This document shows, in pieces, positions 57,556-64,000 of a stretch of 64,000 bases of DNA. The stretch's first letter is position 1, and the number at the start of each line of letters is the position of its first letter. Location: assembly GCA_009760855.2 (NCBI GenBank), contig WPIO01000028.1, positions 1,798,001-1,862,000 of the forward strand. The letters are read 5' to 3'. A program made the position numbers and the translations under genes. Origin of the DNA: Cristatella mucedo. Taxonomy: Eukaryota > Bryozoa > Phylactolaemata > Cristatellidae. Below the pieces are notes generated by a model. The model ran no database searches, was not told the origin of the DNA, and worked only from the letters and a program-made list of their open reading frames with translations.

Positions 57556-58052
57556 TCAAATTTTGCTCCGTCTATTAAAAAGTGGATTTTTCTGTGGCGT
57601 AATACGCTCAAACTTTCCGCTGAAAACGCGCCCCCCGAAAAGGCTCTTGATTGCTCTCTGCGCTCGGTCGCCCCTCGCTGGGTGCCTGGCAGGCCACGTG
57701 GATGTGGACACCGGGTCTCCTTCGAGGAGGAACTTACGGGAAAACTTTAGCGCCAGGGTCTTTACCAGCGTAATATTAGGCGGCGGGGCAGGCACACCTG
57801 TCACTTTAGCCAGACTTATGGGACGCTGTAGCCCCAATGCGTCCTCTTTTGACGCTCTACCTAGCCTTTGTTGAAGCAGGCAGCAAATGAGATCATAATG
57901 ACAACTGATGACAATCAGAGCCACACGCAGACAAGTACCATCGGCGAGATGGAAGGAGACAGGCAGCAGTAGAGCACACGAAGAAAAGGTCACGTCTGAG
58001 CTGATTCGGGCGTTGCGTTGGTACCTACTCTGAAAAATGGGCAAGCTGTCAC

Positions 58053-58581
58053 AGGCGCACGTGCATGGATTTCTTCGGCCCCCATTCGAGCACATTGACT
58101 GGATGCACATAACTGGCGGACAGTGCGTGGCAATTTGTTGAACGGTCGGTCGCGTAAAGGTTTCAGACGCAGTCACTGTTGAGAAGAAAGAATCCACTGA
58201 GCAGGCATACGGAAATCAGAGCAGCTGTTGCTATTGTAAATCGCCATAGATAATAACACTGACGCTAAGCATGGATTTTTCCAAGCCGTTCCTGCCTTTA
58301 GTTTTGCCTTACCCGAATTGCAGCTGCACGTGCAGGGATCTCGTGCCTTTCCGTTCGGGCACATCGATTGTATGCACATTACGGGAATGCAGCCTGGTCT
58401 TAAAGTTGGCGGGAAGATTATGGCTGCCAATGCTACATCTACAAAGAGCCGACGGTTGCAGATTTCCTCATCTCGAAACAATGCCAGCTGCATTGGAATC
58501 AAGCCGACGTCAAAGTACCGAAGTCCACTCACCGGTGATGAGAAGTACGAAGACACTGACCGAGATGAATCTAGCAGCCAT
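58053..58581 (-). CDS. Secreted antistasin-like cysteine-rich peptide, copy C (exons 1-3, 3' end unresolved)
   Basis: Read on the minus strand. Exon 1, 58,581-58,533, starts in a strong context (CCGCCATGG) with the leader AARFISVSVFVLLIT, and ends at a consensus donor (G/GTGAGT). Exon 2, 58,438-58,313, carries one module (C33-C56: CIPVMCIQSMCPNG, RDPCTCSC) and ends G/GTAAGG. Exon 3, starting at 58,175 after TTCTTCTCAACAG, carries a second (C77-C100: CPPVMCIQSMCSNG, RNPCTCAC). All junctions are phase 1, as in copies A and B, but here each module has its own exon. Introns are very short (94 and 137 nt). The exon 3 end is uncertain: GTGACA at 58,052 keeps phase 1, a donor AG/GTACC at 58,024 is an alternative, or the frame runs open to 57,556. 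There is no dibasic site before the modules. Confidence 0.75.
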
Positions 58582-58842
58582 GGCGGACAGTAGCGTATGC
58601 TTTCACGTAGCAGAGGAAATTCATCCGTCAGCTGCCGATGCTCCCACCAGAACTAATCATCCGTTCAAACATGCTGTGCCTATCTACGGATTGGCGCAGT
58701 AAGATTAACCTATGCAGCTTGTGTCTGTTATTTCATGGGAATTACGGACGACGATGCTGGTTCAGATCTAAAACCTTCTCAGCTTCGTGAAATTACATAG
58801 TACTTGTAATGCTTGAAGAAGACCATAATGACGAGTAGATGG

Positions 58843-59345
58843 GGAGGAGGAGGAGGAGGAGGAGGAGAAGAAGGAGGAGGAGGAGGAGGAGGAGGAGGAG
58901 GAGGAGGAGGAGGAGGAGGAGGAGGAGGAGGAGGAGGAGGAGGAGGAGGAGGAGGAGGAGGAGGAGGAGGAGGAGGAGGAGGAGGAGGAGGAGGAGGAGG
59001 AGGAGGAGGAGGAGGAGGAGGAGGAGGAGGAGGAGGAGGAGGAGGAGGAGGAGGAGGAGGAGGAGGAGGAGGAGGAGGAGGAGGAGGAGGAGGAGGAGGA
59101 GGAGGAGGAGGAGGAGGAGGAGGAGGAGGAGGAGGAGGAGGAGGAGGAGGAAGAGGAGGAGGAGGGTAAGGACGAGTACGAGGAGAAAGAGCAGCAGCAG
59201 GAGCAGGACAAAGAATAGCATGTGCAGGATGAAGAGAAGGAGGGAGAGCAGCCGAAGGAGGAAGTGGAGGAACAGGAACAGAAGAAGTAAGGAGACGCAA
59301 GGAGAAGGAGGAGGAGGAGGAACAAGGGAAGAGCACAATAAAGAG
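58843..59345 (+). repeat. (GGA)n tract, over 100 units, with purine-rich continuation
   Basis: 58,843-59,166 is almost pure GGA; purine-rich sequence goes on to 59,345. All reading frames are open only because of the repeat (poly-Gly, poly-Arg, poly-Glu and their complements). It begins about 260 bp upstream of the gene C start, so gene C sees it as a (TCC)n tract in its 5' flank. Confidence 0.97.
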
Positions 59346-59839
59346 GATGCCGCTAATATTCGGGCTCTGACATTAAGCCCTTTCCAGTCGAGTGATAAAG
59401 CTAGTACAACCTATTTGATTTCCAGATATGATACGACAGTCTGACTGATGCGCTTAGGAGTTAATGAATCAGAGCACCGCCGTAAGTATTAGTCAGACGC
59501 CTGCACCCGCCGTCTATAGAATATGTTTAAACCGTAAGGTAATGCTAGCCGCATGTTTCTCCCGTATTCGTAGGCAAAATTAGCCAGGAATGTGACTCTA
59601 CAAAATCTTGTACTGTCACGAAAGAAGGGATTGACGCGGATAGCAAAGGGTAAAAGAAAACCGCGCCCCGCGTGCGTTAAATCGTTGACGTTCCTGCAAC
59701 AGGGAGTTCCGCTTGGAAGAGCATGCACGCCTCTTTTCAGAGGCAGAGAAAAGTCAAGCTGACTTGGCTCGCGATTACAACTCTCCGGGCGTCAGCAGAC
59801 TGTCGGCTGCAGGCAACTCCCAGGCTTGGGAGCTGGCGA
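59346..59839. other. Spacer, becoming CpG-rich
   Basis: No gene recognised on either strand. Confidence 0.35.
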
Positions 59840-60013
59840 ATGGCCGCAGCCGGTGGCAGCGTCCCTCGGCCAGAGCAGGCTGGCGCAGCGGAGCCGTCAG
59901 TCGGCCTAGTAAGGCTCGCTGTGGTGGCTCACCCGAGTGTCGCGCGTCTTTACTCTCCTTTAGACGCGGAAGGCGGGAAATGGGTCCTGTCATTCAGTGC
60001 ACGGCCGCTGTTG
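59840..60013 (+). CDS. Candidate first coding exon, unknown protein
   Basis: ATG at 59,840 (G at +4) opens 58 codons ending exactly at a strong donor (CTGTTG/GTGAGTA) in phase 0. The peptide starts MAAAGGSVPRPEQAGAAEPS and has a possible beta-strand pattern SVGLVRLAVVAHPSVARLYS, then GGKWVLSFSARPLL. The Ala/Gly/Pro-rich start and CpG-rich setting are typical of first exons. The strand pattern recalls the start of a PH/EVH1-type fold, but that is a guess. A second frame is also open across the region, so coding status is not settled, and no later exon was found. Confidence 0.4.
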
Positions 60014-60560
60014 GTGAGTAAGCTGGAGAGCGACCGCTGCGGCTTTGGAGGATATTTTTCTGCCTGCTTTTATCAAATGCTTTCAGCAGGTTCAGTTTCT
60101 AAAGGGGGAAATGAGCCTCCGCTTGCGCAACTCCGCAGCAAGACCTGGTGGGGGAGCCGTCAAATCTACGCCGAAGTTCGTAGCTGGAATGCGAACTTGA
60201 AAGTTGGTGCGTTGTCGGTGTAGATTGTATGATGTACGCGAAAGGCGGACGCTGTCCGAATGCATGTGGTCTCCACTAAGACTAGTTAGAAAGTATTTGT
60301 AGTTCAGTAGGAGCCAAGCCGCGTTGCACCAGCTTGTCGCTATCAATTTCGCAGATGTCAATACTCCACCGTTATCAATCAGGCGTTAAGGCCATCGGTA
60401 ATTATCAGACTTTAAAATAGATAAGAGCGGATTTAGGTTTTAAGTTGGGAGCATTTCCTAAAACGGCTGCCGTTTTCTGTTACCGACAGTAAGAGCAGCA
60501 TTGATCGCTATTCCTTTCACTGTGACTATTAGTTTTTAGGCTGTAAAGAAAACGCCTCAT
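60014..60560. other. Putative intron or spacer
   Basis: Nothing recognised. Confidence 0.35.
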
Positions 60561-60564
60561 AGAG

Positions 60565-60728
60565 ACTGCTGACCCTGTACATGTAACCCTTAACCGTGTT
60601 ATTCATGTTGTTTATCAAGCATGATATTACTCACCATTCAATCGAGTTTCCCTTTGCAGCAAATGTAAAGCACCTAGAAAGAGATAGTGTTCTCTGTGGG
60701 CGATTTATCAAGTGCATTATTATTATTA
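60565..60728 (+). mobile_element. L2-B 3' UTR and tail only
   Basis: GCTGACCCTGTACATGTAAC, then TTTGCAGCAAATGTAAAGCA, hairpin and (ATT)n. No coding part. Confidence 0.82.
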
Positions 60729-61890
60729 GCACGCCGAATAAAATTGAGGTGCACAAAAATTGGATTAAGGCATCACTCGGAAGGCTAGAGATTTTATTTT
60801 TTATTTTTGTCAACCTAAATAGCTGCTCTCATCACGAAGGAATGCACGTCCATGTGAAGGAATTGAAAATGCCGTTTAGCAGCATTGCTTTCGGGAGCAT
60901 GCCCGTAGTAGCCATATACGCTCACAGCAGTCAGTAGGACTGCTTGTGATTAGACAAATCGCTCCTGTGCATGCTGCAGCCTGCCGCTTGTTGAGCCGAC
61001 AGTTGCACAATCAGCTTCTTTCGGGCGACCAATCGCTCTCTACAGCTCTCAACTCGTTGGCTTAAAAGCATCCTAGCTTTAACGAGTCACTCTCGCATGT
61101 CTGGGTCTCAAACTTCGTCGTGGTGTGGAATTCTAGCGGATCTCAGCCAAGCGAGGAAGTTAAAGCGCATCACAGCCTGTCGGGTCATTGGTTTGAGTCG
61201 CCACGCGGCAGTGGTCGCTCTGAAATGCCCGCTGCTGCTGATGCTGCTGCGAGCGGGTTGAAAGCCGCTCTAAGATCTTTTGTACTGCTTAAACGAGGCT
61301 GTAGAATTATCCCGCATATTTTCCCTTCAATGCTTACTGCTCGAATTCGCGCGCCTACGCTTTTATAATGGCAAGCGAGCGCCGAGCAGCAATCCGTAGC
61401 TTTGGCGTTGTCGGCCACCATTGGCAGCGCTTCGCTTAAGGCAATGATCCGTAGAGTTCTTGAAGATTGACTCTGCTCAAACACACGGTGCAGCGCAGCA
61501 CTAGCTCGGTGACACGGAATGGTTGATAGGCATGTGTTGCCTAAGCTGACAGGTGCATTTGAGGTCGTACGACTGTGGCACTAATTATAATTGTAATTAT
61601 GCAGAAGTTATTATAGAACAGTACTAATACTTTGCCACGCTGCAGCAGGCACGCCGTCTAATGGTGGTCGTAGATGACGGTACTATGATTGCAAAAGAGT
61701 CTTATATCGTGCTCCGCCTAAATTTGCAAGTGGAATTGTATATTTAAAAATATCAGAAAACTACTATAATAGATTGGAGCTCCTGATGCCAACAAGGTCT
61801 CATGCTGGAGGGAGTCTACAGTAACGCTGCAAAGAATGTAGCCACACCGTCCGTGCAAGTCTGCTGCAAGCTCTGTCTTCCTGTCAGCCT
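60729..61890. other. Unassigned DNA
   Basis: Includes a GCTGCTGATGCTGCTGCGAG word near 61,233. Short open frames without support. Confidence 0.35.
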
Positions 61891-61905
61891 AAACTCTCAG
61901 CCACT

Positions 61906-61914
61906 CTCTCTCTC

Positions 61915-61993
<79 letters not shown>

Positions 61994-61994
61994 G
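61906..61994. repeat. (CT)n microsatellite
   Basis: About 44 CT units with three interruptions, followed by TGCCAG, which could by chance serve as an acceptor. Confidence 0.97.
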
Positions 61995-63152
61995 CCAGTA
62001 ACCTTTGATGGTGGCGCACAATTACCTCCACGTCTACGGAGAGAGATATTCAATACGCAATCTAATACAAATATGTCATATTGAGTCACCGGTCTTTCAG
62101 CATACGCAGAAAAGGAAAGCAAAAAGCAGTTGGTGGATGATGACTAACGACGAATCAAGTGGCAGATACGTAGCAGCCGAGAATGCGGCTGAAAATAAAG
62201 TTGCAAAGTTTGCAACAGAACTGCGAATACCTTGAAGTATTCACCTTGAAATCCCCAGTGATCTTTTTACTTGAATTTTATGCGCTTTTTCTGTTTAATT
62301 ATTAACATGCATGATTTTATTTTCATGGCTTTGTGGAGTTACAGAGGGAGATACATTACATTACATTATTTGATGGGAAATAAAAAATTCGTGGCATTGG
62401 AATATATTAGAGATTGCATCTATTGCATGAATTTAATTATTAGTAAATGAATGTCACGGCGAAAATTCCCACAAGAGTTACTTTGGAAAGGTTATTAAAG
62501 GTTTTTCGCAGGTTCTTGCCTTGTTTGTTCATATTTTGGCCTTTTTAAGTATATTTTGGCTTTGGCTTTGGCTTAGGCTTTTGGCTTTCGTTAGAGGATT
62601 CTGACTGGTGTGGGGCAGCTAGTACTGCTAAAATGAGACGTTATGATACACACGATTTCACTCTCACGACAGACATGCTACCCAGTTTTAGCGAGCTGCA
62701 AGTATTTTGAAGCACCGATGAGTCGTCTCAGGTTCAGGTTAAATAAGCAGTGCTACCCTTATCCTTAGCGCGCCCAAACGTTTGCAGTGTCATACAGCTT
62801 AAATAGCTAGAAAATCGCAATTTAAAATATTGAAATTAGATAGCCTTAGCTGCTGAGGCGATGCTGTCATCTACAGAAACGTCATATTGGAGCAGCGTTC
62901 AATCTTCAAAGCTTGTAAGGTATTTCAAGCATGTAAGGTACTGAGACTTGGTCGACTCGAAGCCTTTGAGGTAATGAGAGCTTATATATTTTATATAGAA
63001 AAAAAATCATCAGTACTTTGATTGTAATGAAGGAATTTTGGAAAGGAATAAAAAATTATATCTTTCATCTAGCGTTGTTTTCGTTGACCATTGCTGGTAG
63101 TCGCACAATTAGCAAAGTGTTTTACTTCTTCGCTTCGGCATACGTTTGGATA
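61995..63152. other. Unassigned DNA with an R1 end fragment
   Basis: 62,326-62,370 matches the R1 3' end (TTTGTGGAGTTACAG, GGAGATACATTACATTACAT). 62,540-62,590 has short TTGGCT repeats. No gene. Confidence 0.4.
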
Positions 63153-63327
63153 GTGAGACGTGATGGCACACTAAGTAAGGCAGTTGTTGTTCACGATCAC
63201 TGTCCCGAGATTGTGGGTTCGAATCTTGTGGTGGGTAATTTTGTATCGCCGCTGCAAGTGGTGACGTTAGCCGTAAAAGCTCACCTGTCACTATACAAAA
63301 GAGGCTGTTAAATCAGCTAGTATTTTT
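63153..63327 (+). mobile_element. SINE-T, full copy
   Basis: GTGAGACGTGATGGCACACT head, B-box GTGGGTTCGAATCTTG, body AGTGGTGACGTTAGCCGTAA, 3' end AAAGAGGCTGTTAAATCAGC. Confidence 0.85.
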
Positions 63328-64000
63328 TGGATGATACTACACGATTTAATAAATCTAAGCAATATAATCTGTTGATTTAGATTATCAGATACATTTATTT
63401 TCTCAAGCAGTTTGCTTAGAAAATAAATACGTCTCACGAAATGGACAGCGAGTTTTCGTGAAGAAAACTATAGATAATGTGATCGTGTGAAAATGACTCG
63501 TGCCCACATGAGGTCACCATTAAATATGCACCATGCGTCGTGAGCCACACGTTATGGATAGATTTTCAAATAAATAGATGCAAAACTATAAGCGAACAGA
63601 AATATTAATTGAATTGGTTTTGGCCAGTTGTGGCATTTGACAGCGGCGTACACGGCGACAAGCTCAAATTCCCGCATTGAAAAGACAAATGTATGGTAGC
63701 CTGCTATTTTTAATTTGTGTTTGCTAGTACTAAATAAGTCTCAGATAGCTGAGGCTACATATAGGTACAGCTTAGTTAAATCAGTATTTCAGAATTGAGA
63801 ATTAATTTCCAGCCGATAACGGCAATACGAACCTCGAAACAATTTCAATTAAAATTACGCTTCTTAGTGTTATGTAAAATGAAAAAGAGTTTTAGCGAAA
63901 TAGAAATTTCAGCAATAGTTAATTAAACTGTAACTTTAATTTAGAAAAAGTTGCCCATAAAGTCATGACTTTTCGGTAATTTAAAGTCTCCATCACTTTA
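63328..64000. other. AT-rich unassigned DNA
   Basis: No gene or repeat recognised. A local inverted pair (TTTTCTCAAGCAGTTTGC/AGAAAATAAAT-type) near 63,400 is weak. Confidence 0.35.

Noticed and set aside
57556-58052. Long minus-strand frame continuing from the last module of gene C
   Set aside because: No cysteine modules or other domain; a phase-1 donor precedes it. Kept only as an alternative 3' end.
58768-59444. Open frames of 118-201 codons made of poly-Gly, poly-Arg, poly-Ser, poly-Leu or poly-Pro
   Set aside because: They are six-frame readings of the (GGA)n microsatellite, with no start, splice or domain evidence.
1-64000. CRISPR arrays, bacterial operons, phage or integrated virus genes
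   Set aside because: Repeats are microsatellites or dispersed elements without regular spacers; the reverse transcriptases are of the non-LTR L2 type with endonuclease and (ATT)n tails; no capsid or envelope genes were seen.

Overview
This window is nuclear DNA of a metazoan, most likely an invertebrate. Coding sequence is split into small exons with canonical GT-AG introns. There are no operons or ribosome-binding sites, and most of the sequence is retroelement debris, SINEs, hAT-type non-autonomous transposons and long microsatellites. The phylum cannot be fixed from sequence alone. Antistasin-like peptides, L2-clade LINEs with an (ATT)n tail, tRNA-derived SINEs and SPIN-like hAT elements fit several lophotrochozoan, arthropod or early-branching animal genomes.  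Layout. 1-2330 (-): 3' truncated (by the window edge), broken L2-like LINE (family A). 3.2-3.7 kb: tRNA-SINE next to a 270-bp repeat (R1). 3.9-4.85 kb: L2 family B 3' piece. 5-8 kb: CpG-rich block ending in poly-G. 8.39 kb: SPIN-like hAT. 9.3-14.25 kb: several L2-B pieces, including one long 5'-truncated copy (11.3-14.25 kb) with a dead polymerase site. 14.3-19 kb: mostly unassigned DNA. 19.3-27.9 kb (+): exons of a probable Rab11-family-interacting protein; the last one carries the Rab11-binding domain. L2 pieces and microsatellites are interspersed. 28-33 kb: repeats, SINEs and a perfect hairpin.  About 33.3-55 kb is an old tandem duplication, offset about 13.5 kb. Each unit carries a small three-exon gene for a secreted cysteine-rich peptide: copy A at 35,994-37,440 and copy B at 49,565-51,829. 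The two units have collected different transposon insertions. 57.6-58.6 kb (-): a third gene of the same family, copy C, with one cysteine domain per phase-1 exon; a 320-bp (GGA)n tract lies just upstream of its start. 59.8-60.0 kb: a CpG-rich candidate first exon. 60.5-63.3 kb: L2 tail, (CT)n and another SINE.  How the parts relate. The three peptide genes share phase-1 introns, a secretory leader and a compact six-cysteine module ending in (D/N)PCTCxC. This points to a local family growing by exon and segment duplication. The L2 LINEs, and SINEs that carry the same 3' hairpin, form a LINE/SINE mobilisation pair that accounts for much of the remaining sequence.
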